From positions 21,001-85,000 of the forward strand of contig JAQGDQ010000358.1 of assembly GCA_030141605.1 (NCBI GenBank): DNA of 64,000 bases. Reading direction: 5' to 3'. The stretch comes from Tubiluchus corallicola. Lineage: Eukaryota > Priapulida > Priapulimorpha > Priapulimorphida > Tubiluchidae. This document shows, piece by piece, positions 1 through 12,303 of this stretch (position 1 is the stretch's first letter; each line of letters starts with the position of its first letter). The notes below the pieces were generated by a model. It was given only the letters and a program-made list of their open reading frames with translations, did no database searches and was not told the origin of the DNA. The translations under genes and the position numbers were made by a program.

Positions 1-204
1 CACACATATAGCGTAGTATAGTGAAAATATTAAAAGAAAATTCCCTTTCGGGAGTATAAGGTTTTGCTATTGCTTTAAAACCCCCGTGGTTTCAGGAATG
101 AGCGCATACTGGTTCTACAAAAATTTTTCCCAGTTTAGTAGCACTTGCATTTTTCTTCAAAATGAATATTGCAACTGTTGCTAAAGCTACACTTTTATGC
201 CTCG

Positions 205-280
205 CCTCTAGATGGCAGTGAAAAGTCGTAGTCTAATCCATAGTCATTCCTAGTTTTTATTCTTCACCTCCAGGTGGCAA
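205..280 (+). promoter_or_regulatory. Pair of CTCF-like motifs, same orientation
   Basis: Two motifs, CCTCTAGATGGCAG at 205-218 and CCTCCAGGTGGCAA at 267-280, resemble the bilaterian CTCF core CCASYAGRKGGCRS with one and two mismatches. They lie 62 bp apart in the same direction. Function is inferred from motif similarity only; two such matches can occur by chance. Confidence 0.3.
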
Positions 281-1744
281 TGCATTTCTGAATGAGTAAT
301 TCAATATTCACAGCGTAAAAGGGTACTCTAATTCCGGTTAAAGAATTCCGGTATCAGAATGTCTCCCTAGTAATTTAGAAACCAACGTTGCTCACAGTGC
401 AAATAATAGTATACTGTTAGCTATACCGCGAGTCTGTGATATTATTTAACAGTACCCAGCGCAGCAGTTGAGCAAACCAGATGCTATATTATCAGAACGA
501 TATAACGTTCTTAACAATATTTTACAATAATAATTTTAATTGTAATATTAATTATAATTGTTCTAATTGGTTGCTAAGACAAAAACGAATAGAAACAATT
601 ATTTTCGTTTTTAGCAAAAAACTATTATTATTTGCCCGTACCAAATAAATAGACATGTTGCAACAAAAACCTTTGTTTAAAATAAAACGTTTTGGTAATT
701 GGTATAACAGATTTTCCATTTTTTACAAATCATTTGTAAAGATTAAAATTAACCTCTGATTACCACCCCAATCCACCACCACACAAAACCCACCACCCCC
801 ACCCCACACACACACTTAATCTACTTTAATTATACAGGTATAGGCCATACATATGCCAATATACATAGATACTTAGAAAATAGATATAGGCTCTGACTTT
901 TGTGACTACGAAGTAAAATAAATAATATTAAGAACAGACTGGTACGCGTTCATTACATTTCGTTGCGAATTATAATAATTAGTCAAAAATGACCATAATT
1001 CACGAAGAAAATGAATTGGCAAAGATGTAAGTTTTTACTTTTTGGATATTTTGTAAGCAACTTGTAGGAACTTTCTCGTGACTTCGTTATACCAACCAGC
1101 CACCCAACAAATAAAAGCCAGTCAATCAAACAAACGGAAAAACAAATAAACATAAAGCAAACAAGCACACAGGCACACAGGCACATAAACGAAGAAACTT
1201 GGTTATTGGGTGTGATTGTCTTTCTTTGTAAGTATGTCGTGCGCCTAACACCAAATCTTTGTCAAACGGGTCACTTGGGTCCTGGATCAGCTGGATCAGT
1301 CAGTTCAGACTCCATAGCCCGGTTCCAATACTGATAGTAATTACCTTAATCAATTGTACTGAAAAATGGAAGTATTCCAATTAAAATACTGAAAAATTAA
1401 AATTAAAATTATCAAAAAGCACGCATCTGTGAAAAAATCACACAACTTTGTAATTTCTAACTTAAATTTAATTTATACAATACTGTAATTGGGATAGTTT
1501 AAGTGTTCTATACAATTGATATTAGTAACTTCTATTACCGAAACGACTTGTCAAAAATTAAGAAATATTGCTCATTAAAATAAAAAAAATTACCGTTTCT
1601 TAAAAGGTCAAGAAAAAATGCGCACAATGTAAATGCGTACGCCTACATACTGTAACGAGGCAAATTTTTATTGTCAGTTTAAACAGCTTGCTACCATTAT
1701 AGTAATTTTGTTAAAACTTGTGAACATACTACAAATTGCAAGAA

Positions 1745-1852
1745 CGTGTGCCTGAAAGTACAAGATTCTAGATTCAATTCCTAGTTGAATTACAATTTTT
1801 CAACGTCTCCTTCATCAGCTAATTAGCTGTTTGGCTAATTATTGTAAACATG
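1745..1852 (+). mobile_element. tRNA-related SINE copy 1
   Basis: This segment aligns almost end to end with the reverse complement of 14100-14240. Shared blocks include a B-box-like stretch (GATTCAATTCC here, TTTAAATTC there), then TTGAATYACAATTTTTCARCG, then AATTARCTGTTWGGCTAA and TTGTAARCAT. A degenerate Pol III B box followed by a conserved non-tRNA body shared by two unlinked copies fits a SINE. The 5' tRNA-like half is poorly preserved in this copy. Confidence 0.5.
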
Positions 1853-2982
1853 CTGTTTCCTGAATTTGCGTACCTATGTGTGCAGGCATGCGTGGCCTGC
1901 CTGTCTGAAGAATTTCTGCATGACCTGAAGCACAGTTACCTATTACCCCAAACCAAACTTAACAAGAGTTATTTCTTGTACATTACTATTAAAAAGCTGA
2001 TAAAAGCTGTTGCTAATCTTGCTTTGTTGGCTCGATTTTCCAATAATGTCTGGAGTAGAGCGGTAGAAGCCAATTAATATAGCCTATTATAGTATTTACT
2101 GTGTTTTTTGTTTATTTTTTCTCATATGCAGTAAATTGTTAAGTAACTAACGACAAAATTTTGTAATAATAACTCTCGATTTAGGTGTCAACTCGCGAAA
2201 ATTCCAATTTTAATTGTTAAATTTCATTATTGTATTGCTAGCTTAGTGTGAAACCTAAAGCCATCTTAACATGTATTGCCTCCCAGACCTTAATACAAAA
2301 GAGCACCAAAATAATCAGCAAAACATGCGTAGTAAGAATATGTGATCTACATTGCAGTTGTTTTCGTTATACAAATTTATTATAATTATGCATTTTTTAT
2401 TAAATTTTTCAGAGGTAATGAAGCCATTTACTTTGTCATTAAATCTTGGTATAGTGTCAGGTATGCACTATTATTTTTTGCGTACCTAAAAACATCGTTG
2501 TTAATTTCATGACCGCTCAAAGAGACCATCTCTCTAAATTTCTATATGCAGGAAACAGTTATTAAGAGGTACTTATCGATGACGATGAATTAGAAAAGGT
2601 AAAAACAATTATCTTTTATTTAATTTGCATGCTGCAAGTTCTCAATTTACTTGTTGTTAATACACCAGAAACATAGATGTATGAGAGGAAATTTCACAGG
2701 GGGAGGTGGGCTGAATGAATTTGCTATGAACATTTTCTAAGATGCCCCAGTCTGATTTGTGTGATATCCAAATAAGCCAGCAATAGTACACATATTTAAA
2801 TATGATATAGAATAACAAAAATGTCTAAAAAACAAAAGATCTATTCTTATACGTATATAATATTAGGAAATTACATTATTAAGTTTTACTAAAAATCATG
2901 ATTCTAACATGATACAAGTTGGTGGTTTATATTGTTGCTATGCAAATACTTTCAGACATACTGATTCAAATACTTTGTTAAC

Positions 2983-2984
<2 letters not shown>

Positions 2985-3075
<91 letters not shown>

Positions 3076-3146
3076 CAAAGAGAGAGAGACTGAGAGAGTG
3101 AGAGAAAGAGAGAGGGAGAGAGAGAGGCAGAGAGAGACAGACAGAC

Positions 3147-3206
<60 letters not shown>
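2985..3206. repeat. (GA)n microsatellite, about 220 bp
   Basis: A nearly pure AG dinucleotide array with a few CAGA and AGGC interruptions in the middle. Open frames across it, on both strands, are repeat artefacts. Confidence 0.95.
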
Positions 3207-3209
<3 letters not shown>

Positions 3210-3900
3210 ATTATATTGCGAAATATTTAAATGCAAAGCTAAGGGGTTTTTATTATTTTCTTTTAAAAAGTGCATATTTTCCTATAGATTCAGATGATTT
3301 TTGGACGTCTTATACATACTGAAGGGTGTACAAGGCGGGAAGCCTAGTGTGGAGTGGAAGGAGGGTTTGAGCAGTAAACCACCAAGGGCAAATGAAATGT
3401 ACATTTTCTGGGCAAACAATTCTGTATTAAAATTTTAAACTTCAAAAATCACTTACATGCTGCACGACCTTTTCACTGATTGATACTAAAGTATTTCTAT
3501 ATGTATGTACTATGTATTAACAATGTAATATTTATTTCAACAAAATATTTATACAGTTTTTTCAACAAAAATGCATACATAAAAATTAAATATTGTCTTA
3601 AATTTTATAAGATAAATAACATGCATTTACTTTTTTCAAATTTCAGACAAATCGATGTCGTTTGTTACAAACACTCAAACTAAAATGTGCTGCTAGCCAA
3701 TGAATTATATGTGGCTTATTTGGCAAAGAACCTGCCTTGTAAACAGGAGTTTCTAATGTCGAACACAGGCCGAAACATTTCGCTTTTTCCGTATGTCATA
3801 GAGCCAATATTGCCATTTCACGCTGGAAGACATTTGTCATTAATATCTCTTTGTAATTTCATATTTTGTACCAAGTAAAGCTAAATCACTGCGATAGGTA

Positions 3901-3984
<84 letters not shown>
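3901..3984. repeat. (TAA)n microsatellite
   Basis: About 28 uninterrupted TAA units. A leucine-rich frame on the minus strand is a translation of this repeat. Confidence 0.95.
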
Positions 3985-3985
<1 letters not shown>

Positions 3986-4091
3986 GTCTTTTCCTGCAGT
4001 TGCAATATTTAGCCACAGTTAAAACTGCCCAAAGAAGTTTTAATAATGATTTTTTGTATTTACCTAGTTCTATTAATGGCATGGGTAAAGC

Positions 4092-4097
4092 TTTATT
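4092..4097 (-). terminator. Candidate polyadenylation signal of the TMEM26-like gene
   Basis: The minus strand reads AATAAA about 250 nt downstream of the stop codon at 4349. It is the nearest canonical hexamer I noticed, but AT-rich DNA makes chance hits common. Confidence 0.4.
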
Positions 4098-4348
4098 GGA
4101 ATTTAGAATTTTAAAATTTTAGAATTTATTGCTAGATTTATCATGAGCTTACAATAAGAGCATATTGGAAAACATAACTTTATAAAAAACGCATGGTCCA
4201 GCATATTTTTGCAACATGCACTCACTGTGAACAGTTAGCATACAGCGGATAAATGTCGACTGATGATTGCTGCACGGGTAGAAATATTAATCTGATTCAT
4301 AGAGATAGATAAGAAGCCCTTGTTTTTATAAAAAGCAAAAACAGGTTC

Positions 4349-4553
4349 TTAAAACTGCGTGCTATCTCCAGAAACGGAGTTTACAGCACTGTGTGGCTGG
4401 TAATTGTGGACACGTTTGTCTCGCAGCATCCGTTGCTGTATCACCTTGCTCTTCTTTGGCGGCTTTTTCTTCTCGAAATTAAGCACAAAAATGCGGTAAC
4501 ACTGCAGAATTATCACCAATGTGTTTTTCGACGTAAAGAAGATGTTCATGTAA
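4349..4553 (-). CDS. TMEM26: TMEM26-like exon 6 with stop codon
   Basis: Acceptor CTTCTTTTGCAG; encodes YMNIFFTSKNTLVIILQCYR, the last membrane helix of the family, followed by a Lys/Pro-rich cytoplasmic tail and a TAA stop. Confidence 0.85.
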
Positions 4554-7500
4554 CTGCAAAAGAAGCGTATATAAGAGAAATATTTAGTCAAATTTCATTA
4601 CCCAAGTGGGAAGATCTGGTATACTTGGACTTTTCTAATAATTTCTAAGCCTAATCTACATGAATTATGTAGTATTGTTTATAAAATGATGAAAATATTG
4701 TACGCCCACATTCTTGCAGTAGTATAGTTTAGATCTCCAAGCATTAGCAGATTGAAAACGACCCAAATTTAAAATGTATTAACATTATTAAAAAGTATTA
4801 AATGTATTAATAACTTGAGAAAGAGCCAATAAGACCGCAGTAGGTTGTCGCGGAAAATCCGTCTATTACAATACCTTGTTTCTTCCGAAACAAGACAATT
4901 ATAATAATAATAAAAGCAGGTATCTAGAAATAGTTATTATAACTCCTATGCTATTGCTAATATAATAGGGTATTATAAGTGACTCTTATTGCGATAGTAG
5001 ATCTGAGTAATCTCCCTCCCCCTCCTTACTGGACCCTGATGTGTTTTTTGCTTCGGCGGTTGATCTTAGCGATATTTCAGAACCATAAAAGCTGGTTCCC
5101 AAACACATCCAGAGAAAGTTTACAGACCTCACAACCTCATACTTGAAGATCAAACACAGTCGGAGTCCAAGAAATGGAACGTCCTGGAAGAACAGACTTA
5201 TGAGAACGCCAGCGACATCTGTCGTACAACACGTTTGCCTGCAGGTGGCGTCCGCCGCCGGGGTATCGCGTTTCGTAACAGTTCCTGTAATGTTACTAAA
5301 ATAATTCAAATATGTGTATATTCCACTGAAAATTAATCTGCATTTCCATGGATGAAAGCAAAATGAAAATCTGATTGATCACTTTTGGTGCTCTGCAAAA
5401 TTATGCCACAGAGAGACAATAAAAATGACACTCTTTGCATCCGCATTACAATCAAATTCGTCTAGCAGTGAAATATATAGTATGTAGTACGACTTAAAAG
5501 TCGTCGCAATATGATTTTGTTGTAAGAAAACCCCCACGGAGCCTATAAATTGGCACTCATAAAATATTTTCATGCCATGAGGAACTGTATCATTCCCCAA
5601 CAAACTGTGAATAGAATAAAGATTAACTGTCATTGGTGTCTGAGAGTACTTACTTACTGCTAGCCATTGTCAAAACGAAACGCCTAGATTTCCTTAGTTA
5701 TACTTATGGTTTCCAACATATTGTAACGTTTCAGCAGTTACATCTTACTTTGCCAAGTATAACAACATGGAAGAAAGATCATAACGAATAGTGTTTAAAT
5801 CACACCCTTCATTTATTCCTTTTTCTTAATGAGACGAGTGTTCGATGCTCACACTGGTCAATTTCACTTGCCGTACTGGCTCACATCTGCTCCTAAACGA
5901 AAGTGCATTCATATCCGAACTTTGGCTAAGACATTTCTGCCAATTCAATGTTTCATTTTAGAGAGATAGTTTTGATAATGAGTCAGGTCCAGTCTCGTCA
6001 CAACCACCCGTATTGTGTAGGCCTAGTCGCTGAATGCTGAATTCAATTTGCAGTGCACCGAATTGCATAAAAACTCGAGCACAAGTGGAGTTTTTAGCAG
6101 TAAAGAAAAGGTTATTGCTTTACTTGTTATATTTTCTACATTATCGTGGCTTGTCTGCATTAATTAATGAGATAATTGATTTTAATTATTTATTATTAGT
6201 AAAATAAAGATACCTGTTCTCGGTTTTCTGCCCTTTGTAGCTGTCAACACGAATGTGAATTGTAGGAGGCTCCATGACCACATCGACATGATGATTATGA
6301 TTAAAAGTTTGTTTGTCTTGACCTTTGGTTCCTAATAAATTCGCCAAATCGTCAGTTGGTTGAAAATCGTTAAAGTGGGAGAAAACGGAATTTTAAAGTA
6401 TGTGCCAAAAGTCTTTCCATACAAAGTTATGTTATTTTGCATTATGCTTACTTGTTTAAAAGACTTACATAATTGAAAAAGAAATTCTTACAATTTAAGT
6501 ATTAACGTCAATTGGTAAAACACCGAGATATCGCCATCTCATCGTACATAACAAGCTTAACAAAAACGCATTATTGATTTTATCGACAACATAAAGTAAT
6601 TTATACATTTGCTTGGCCAACGAAGAGTGTGCCACGAATTAATGTTTCAAACTTTACTCAAACTTATCTAAACTTGTTTCACACGACTCATCTTTAAAGG
6701 CCTCTGGGAACTGGGAAGTTAGGCTTATTCAATGTTCGCGAAAAATATTACAGGGATTTAGGAATAAAGTGTGATAAACGCTTTGTGTAAAATCATTTTA
6801 AAGTCACGATCATTTTACGTCGGTCATAGACTAAAGAGAAGCAGCGTACTGTCAATTTCCCGAAAGTGTAATAAGTTTTTACAAAAAAAAATAGATAACA
6901 AATTTTGTAACATTTTTACACGAAAATTAAGTAAGCTGCAGAAATGTGAAAGCTGCAGTTCGAGCTTACAGAAAGCCACAGTGCGCTTGCGAAAAGTCTC
7001 GAAGTCCGCTAGTTATGTCATAATTTTCAAATCAATGGCTGCTACCATCGTGCCTGAAAATTCCTACGCAGCGGTAGTATAAATTAAGTTTACGCTTTAT
7101 AGACAGTTTTTGCAATTTTTTGTGGTTATGTTTTTCTAAGTTTAAGTGATAACAGTAAAATAAACCCTACATGCTAAGTGACTTGTCTTTTCTTTTTAAA
7201 TGATACACCAAACGGTCATCGCGGAAGTTTAAATTTACAAATTTTATACAGCGTTACTGTTAACGCAAGCTCTGTATGCAGTAAGACAACATGTAAGTGG
7301 TACAATATTTCAAGGCGAATTTTTAAGGTTTGTTTATGAAGCGGTTTCTTATCTTTTAACAGTTATGAAAATGTAAATTCATTCATTCATTCATTCATTC
7401 ATTGAGACAGTCAGACAGATAGTCAGTCAGTCGGTCAATCAAGTCAGATAGTCAATAAATTAATCAAAAGAAGGGAGCTAACAACCAAATGATAAATATT

Positions 7501-10500
7501 AATTTTTTTACTAGTTCCTCTATTTGTTCGCTTGTACACTTGCTTTTTTATTCGTTTATTCACTCTAACATTCATTCATTGATTCGCTCATGCACTCATT
7601 TATTTACTTACTGACTGACTCCTTATATGTTTGTTCATTCACTGGTTTACCCGTCCGGCTGTCTGTCCATTTATCCACAGCTGCCCACACATTCGTCTGT
7701 TCATACCTTCAATCAGTCATATGGAGGTGACAACTTCTTGTGCTAAATTATTTACCTTAAACGCTTCAAAAAATTCAATGATGTCCGCAGCTGTGCCAAT
7801 GTAAACCAACAACAGTTGGGACAGCTCGTCACGTGACAGGTCTCCTTTAGGAAGCATCCACCTCCCAAGGATTAAAATAAAAAGTAGAAGTTGTTCTACC
7901 GCCAAAATCCAATGATCATTGGAAAGTTGGATAGGAATGGCAATATTCACCTACAGAAACAGAACGTACATTACAACAATAGTTCAAACTATCTACAAAC
8001 GCTGGGTGTATGTTTAGGAGAGGCTAAACAACTTTTGATCAGCTTAATAAATGGATGGTAACCACCAAGAAAATAACTTCCTCTACAATCATTCAGCTAT
8101 TTTTCTCATCGAGATAGGACGTACATACAACCAAATGTCTGTCGAATTAGTATCTCATCTTGCTCATTACAGTATATTTTTACAGTATCCTAACTTGATC
8201 ACCAGTTAGGTTTCAGTCCCGCCATACACGTAACATTGGAGTAAATATAACCATTAAGTATTGAACGCCATATTAATATAGCCAGAAGCAGGAGTGGCCG
8301 GCTAAGATAAGCCTTGTTTGGTATTTCATGCCAATAATCAAAATATTCAGATACCGGTGCTGCCATGTAGTCCCAGATTAACAGATTAAAAACGGGCATT
8401 AAAACATATCGTCTTTCTGTTATTGATCCAAATTTCGCTGCTATCTACGAAATGCATGGTAATTGGCTAGGATATGGTCACCTTTATGTCATGCAGTTAG
8501 ATCAAACGATTGCGTGATTAAGAAATATCTAGAGAATAACTAACTTGACAACACTCATAGCTAACTCCCCTTGGAAAAAAGTTAGATCATAATACGAGAT
8601 GCATATGGAATGTCACCATGCAACCGTTTAATTACATTTTACAAAAAAGGAATGGTTTATTTATTCACTTATTGAATTTCCTTTGTACAAAAATAATTTT
8701 TCATTTGTTTCCTTGTTTGTTTGTTTGCTTGCTTGTTGATTGGTTAGTGGGGTGGTCTGCTGCTACATATTAATTGACTAGTTAGTTGCCTGGCTAGAGA
8801 ATATATCCCGCGTTCTGGCAAAAAACTTTAGCTTTTAGCAAACTGTAACCCGTTGTAAGGCACTGATCAATAAGAGTTTTTCTAACATGGCATTTTTTGT
8901 TTCACCAAACCAGCTTAGCATTCCAGTCCGGAAATTTTTCATGCTGTAGTTTTAAGCACAGTTGTGTCATCTGTCAGCTGGAACACCTTATTGGAATACT
9001 GTGAAACTACAGTTACCCCTGGAATAGTGGGAAGGATCTCCAGATTAGTTGAGTTTGCCTTGTCAGTTGTTACATCAATTTCAGCTTTACTATCATTTGT
9101 CGTAGTTGTGCCATTCAAACGTTTATCCAAACGGTCCAGCTCTAGAAGCCATATTGCTGGTACGGTGCAACCCAAATAACAGAGAACACTCGGGCAAAAC
9201 CTACAAACACACACACGTCACGGATAAGTTTATCTAAATTTTCACAGTGATCAGCTTTTTGCAAGGGGAAGTTTATTCTGCGTATGGAGCACGTGGCTAA
9301 AACGCAAGACATAACAGCGAAATAATGAGGGGGAAAAGCAAATTCCTCGTGTGTAGTTTCCGTTTGATGTCATTAGTCAAGGTGGTAAATGAACTGTTAA
9401 TATAATAATGAACAAGTAACTGTTCAAACGACCACGACTGTTAATATTAGCTAAGAACACACCCGATATTACGAGACCTGCGTTTGCACTTCATATCACT
9501 CGTCATGAATGTGATAAAATAATTTTGCTCTCCACGAGTTTCATGGTTGTTTTGTTTGTTTTAAGCACAGAAAATATGCTAGCAGTGGATATTTTAACAA
9601 TCCAAAAGAAACGTGGTTGTTCACAAAATCAGAAGTAGTTACATCTGCCATATTAAAAACAACTATTGACGAAGCCGACAGATGTACATTCTACATTGTA
9701 AATTTTCAAATGATTAAAAATTTTTCATTTTAATACGAAGAAATAAGTAAAAAGTTAAATGCCCAGGGGTTTTCTTAAACCATGTTAGCTTTTGCCATAA
9801 ATAAAATGCTTATTCTTAACATCAGTTACTCTAAGCATTGTATCTTTTGGTATAGAACTCAGCTGTACTCTTCAAAGTCACAATTTCCCACTGGTCATGC
9901 AAACTTTTTAGAACCTTCCACCTACTAATGGGGGTGAGGGTGTAATATTAACAACAGTAATTTTAGCGAACACCCTTGAAATCATTGAAGTAGTAGAACC
10001 AGGTTTACACAACAGAATTTCTACCCGATTTTGTCGATTGACAAAGTCCAGAAAAGCCTATCCAGCAGGCTGCATTTACATTGGAGTTCAAACATTGAAC
10101 AATTTAAACTTTGATGTCTGATAAATTCGTACTATTTGTACGTTGCACTTGTTACATTTGATTTGCAAAGATACCCAAATACTACATTTATAATCTAATT
10201 GTTGTCTTAAATTATTAAATGCCTTAACCTTACTCCCCTTCTCTGTCCCACTCTCCGTCCATCTCCTCTTTCTCTGTTCTCTGCCCCTTTCCCTCAATGT
10301 TTTATCCTCCTGTCTCACCTTTTCCCTCTTCCTTGCTTGGTCCCCCTCTCTCTCTCCTTTTTATACCCACTCGTATGTTTGTGAGCAAAAACATAATGCT
10401 TACTTTTATAATTGCATATTGCATACAATGAACAGCGGTAACTTTTGTTATTTACACTATTGAATACGCGTTTTCACATTTATCATTAAGTCTTTGTAGG

Positions 10501-12303
10501 ACCTCACAGAAAACGCGAAACGTTTTGTTATTGGTTGTAATAAAGTCATGAAGTCGTGTGAAAAGTAGGGCACCTCCCGACTTTAACCTACGAGTGGATC
10601 GACAAGTCAAATGTTAAGTTTTCCCATTCACACGACGTCCGACAAAGTTTCTCTGACTGCATCCGACTTTATCGTCTGATTTTTTTTGGTTATGTAAACA
10701 ATTCATTCGACTTCATACGACGGTCCGATTTTGTGGGATCGCGTAAACCCGGCGTGACACAACTTCGCTTGAAAAAAAGTTTTTTTGATTCTGATAGAAC
10801 ACAAAAGTTCACATGCAGTAACTGTAAGTTTTAGTTTCACTAACAAACTAATAAATGTTCAAGCAGGCAAATGATTAATAAAATATTTAAGTAAACTGAT
10901 TGGTGATGGGGAAAACGAATTCTTAAAATAAAAATAACAGCCAGCACACACTTAAGAAAACATATGGCGTTTATTCAGAAATAATCACCTAAACAAAAAT
11001 ACAGTGTAAAATATATATACAAAAATCAACACTGTAACCAGCAAACAAAGCAAATATTGTCTTGTTTGCTTGTCAGAGTGTTAATTTTATATAAATATTT
11101 TACACTATATTTTTATTTAGGTGATTGTTGCGTGAACATGACAATAACTATGTCGAAACGTTGCAGATGTTGTGTTTGAACAAAAGCCATGTCTTTTCTT
11201 AAGTGGGTGCTGGTTTTCATTTTTATTTTAAGTATTTAATTACTTATTCTAATATGTTTTGCCATAAACTAAAAAACAAAAACTGTATCCAGACTGGAAA
11301 TTTCGATTATTGTTGACGTTTTGTTGTCCAAAACAAGCTAAAAAATTTAATAACACAACGAATAACCAAATTACCACGTTACTGGTCATTTTCAGATACT
11401 AATCAAATTCTGATTCGACAAGTCTTGTGATATGTTTTCTAAATGATGCGATGACGATACGCCAGTTAAAAACATCATGATATTAGTTTTGAACAATACA
11501 AAACTATACTCAAATTTTACGTACAAATAAACGCTAATAATGAGTTAATGAAGTAAGCTACTCTGTATATTAAATAGTTTATGTTCATAAGATAACCTTA
11601 AACAAAAGCAAACGTACTTGTAACTCTTCAAAATGGAAGAGTTGCGGTATTTGCACTGATTCTGAGCGTTTTTGTGCAAAGTAACCGTATAAAACTGACT
11701 TAAAATTGTAAACTTGCCCGCATTTTCAGCTTTCGCCAAAACTTCTTATTCTCCAAAAGCCCTCCCGTTAGCAGCTGGAACTTTGTTAATTTAATTATTG
11801 TGATTGGAAAACTGATCATTTTCAAAACAACATTAACCAGTTAAGTGTATTCATTGTTAACCTAGTATAACATTCAATGAAATTGATTAACAAACAATGC
11901 CATCAACTAATCTCATTCTCTGTTTTGGTATTTGACTGCCTACTGATTATTAACCGTTTTTCCAACAGTTAAACGCTAACAATACCTGAAATTTGTAACA
12001 GACTTTACAAGAATGCGCTTTCGACATAATTTCAGAATTTTCTCAGAATTTTTTATATTAGTTATTGTAGATTTAAACCGATTTGAAAAACAACTGTTAC
12101 AGTTACAGTTACCATTTCCATTCTTTTCCTCGACGGCAAGCTATTGTGAAAATGCTCTCGAAAAACAGTGACCCCATTGCACTGGTCAAAATCCACCAGA
12201 ACGGGTCTTCTTTCACTGCAGTCAGTCTCCATATCGCAATAAATCCGTGAATACTAAAAACTACGCGCGTGGTGATGGCTTTGAAAACTACAAAGAAGCC
12301 CAT
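4349..12303 (-). CDS. TMEM26: TMEM26-family multi-pass membrane protein gene (six exons, one tentative)
   Basis: Joining the minus-strand exons 12303-12113, 9200-8987, 7950-7756, 5461-5383 (tentative), 5284-5128 and 4553-4349 gives one phase-consistent frame of about 346 residues, close to vertebrate TMEM26 (about 368). Family landmarks appear in order: an N-terminal hydrophobic segment with WRLTAVKEDPFWW, then VPAIWLLEL, then LILGRWMLPKGDLSRDELSQ and YIGTAADIIEFFEAF, then FFQDVPFLGLRL, and a last helix FFTSKNTLVIILQCYR with a basic tail. An acidic, Asn/Thr-rich loop follows WLLEL, as in relatives. TMEM26 proteins are integral membrane proteins of poorly known function (a beige-adipocyte marker in mammals). 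The ATG at 12303 matches the expected family N terminus. Family assignment is firm; the exact exon between 7756 and 5284 is not. Confidence 0.85.
5128..5284 (-). CDS. TMEM26: TMEM26-like exon 5
   Basis: Acceptor ACATTACAG, then a Cys/Thr-rich loop and the conserved LISLFFQDVPFLGLRL. The donor AG|GTCTGT is weak but is the one that places YEVV directly before the next exon at the same spacing as vertebrate TMEM26. Confidence 0.7.
5383..5461 (-). CDS. TMEM26: TMEM26-like exon 4 (tentative)
   Basis: The family needs one more hydrophobic segment between exons 3 and 5, entering in phase 0 and leaving in phase 1. A 79-nt block with acceptor CACTGCTAG and donor AAAA|GTGATC satisfies both phases. It encodes a hydrophobic run, VSFLLSLCGIILQS, where relatives have a TrpThrTrp-containing helix ending LeuGln. 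The residues match only loosely and the following intron is just 98 nt, so this call rests mainly on phase and position. Confidence 0.4.
7376..7700. repeat. Degenerate ATTC/CAGT tetranucleotide tract
   Basis: Pure ATTC units at 7378-7402 grade into CAGT and GTCA words and then into loosely periodic TTCATTCACT-type sequence. It sits in the intron after TMEM26-like exon 3 and appears to be an old, scrambled tetranucleotide array. Confidence 0.6.
7756..7950 (-). CDS. TMEM26: TMEM26-like exon 3, signature segment
   Basis: Acceptor TTCTGTAG, phase 0 at both ends, donor AAG|GTAAAT; 65 codons. It carries the most conserved stretch of the family: LGRWMLP, then RDELSQLLLVYIGTAADI. Confidence 0.9.
8987..9200 (-). 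CDS. TMEM26: TMEM26-like exon 2
   Basis: The acceptor TTTGTAG precedes G|TTT TGC. The exon encodes FCPSVLCYLG and PAIWLLELDR, then a hydrophilic loop with repeated Thr, Asn and Asp and potential N-glycosylation sites (NGTT, NSTN). The donor AAG|GTGTTC is in phase 0, matching exon 3; the frame stays open beyond it, so the donor is set by phase and family alignment. Confidence 0.75.
10922..11232. mobile_element. 311-bp foldback MITE-like element
   Basis: The ends are inverted: CTTAAAATAAAAAT at 10922 and ATTTTTATTTTAAG ending at 11232, with similarity continuing inward for about 45 bp (CAGC, CACTTAAGAAAA, ATGGC). A second, inner pair of arms (about 10984-11050 and 11062-11124) shares ATCACCTAAA and GTGTAAAATAT and closes on GCAAACAA/TTGTTTGC. 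An unpaired block of about 50 nt (GTCGAAACGTTG) lies in the right half. No coding capacity. TTAA occurs at both tips, compatible with TTAA target sites, but it is also part of the repeat. Confidence 0.7.
12113..12303 (-). CDS. TMEM26: TMEM26-like exon 1 (start codon)
   Basis: Begins with ATG at 12303 and encodes MGFFVVFKAITTRVVF through KEWKW, the first membrane segment and the WR..VKED motif of the family. It ends in phase 2 at TG|GTAACT, completing a Trp with the next exon. Confidence 0.85.

Larger units (their letters stand above)
1..4091. other. Gene-poor flanking DNA downstream of the TMEM26-like gene
   Basis: No open frame here looks like a conserved protein. The short frames present lack family motifs or sit on simple repeats. 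The stretch contains two CTCF-like motifs near 205 and 267, a tRNA-related SINE near 1745-1852, a GA microsatellite near 2985-3206 and a TAA microsatellite at 3901-3984, each listed separately. The rest is AT-rich unique-looking sequence. Confidence 0.6.

Noticed and set aside
2909-3322. Arg/Glu and Leu/Ser frames over the GA repeat; similar frames at 14222-14497, 20739-21374, 23518-23852, 33375-33942 and 36010-36303
   Set aside because: Direct translations of microsatellites or low-complexity pyrimidine tracts; no conserved domain and present on both strands.
6210-6395. Minus-strand open stretch (PPTIHIRVDSYKGQKTEN) ending at a GTATCT donor, inside the TMEM26-like gene
   Set aside because: Looks somewhat coding, but its outgoing phase 2 does not fit the next exon and no family segment matches.
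6771-7082. 103-codon plus-strand frame rich in Lys/Ser
   Set aside because: No ATG near its start, no recognisable domain, no splice context; likely chance in AT-rich DNA.
8199-8399. Minus-strand frame with LLLLAILIWRS between TMEM26-like exons 2 and 3
   Set aside because: Hydrophobic, but in the wrong place for the missing family helix; exons 2 and 3 already join in phase without it.
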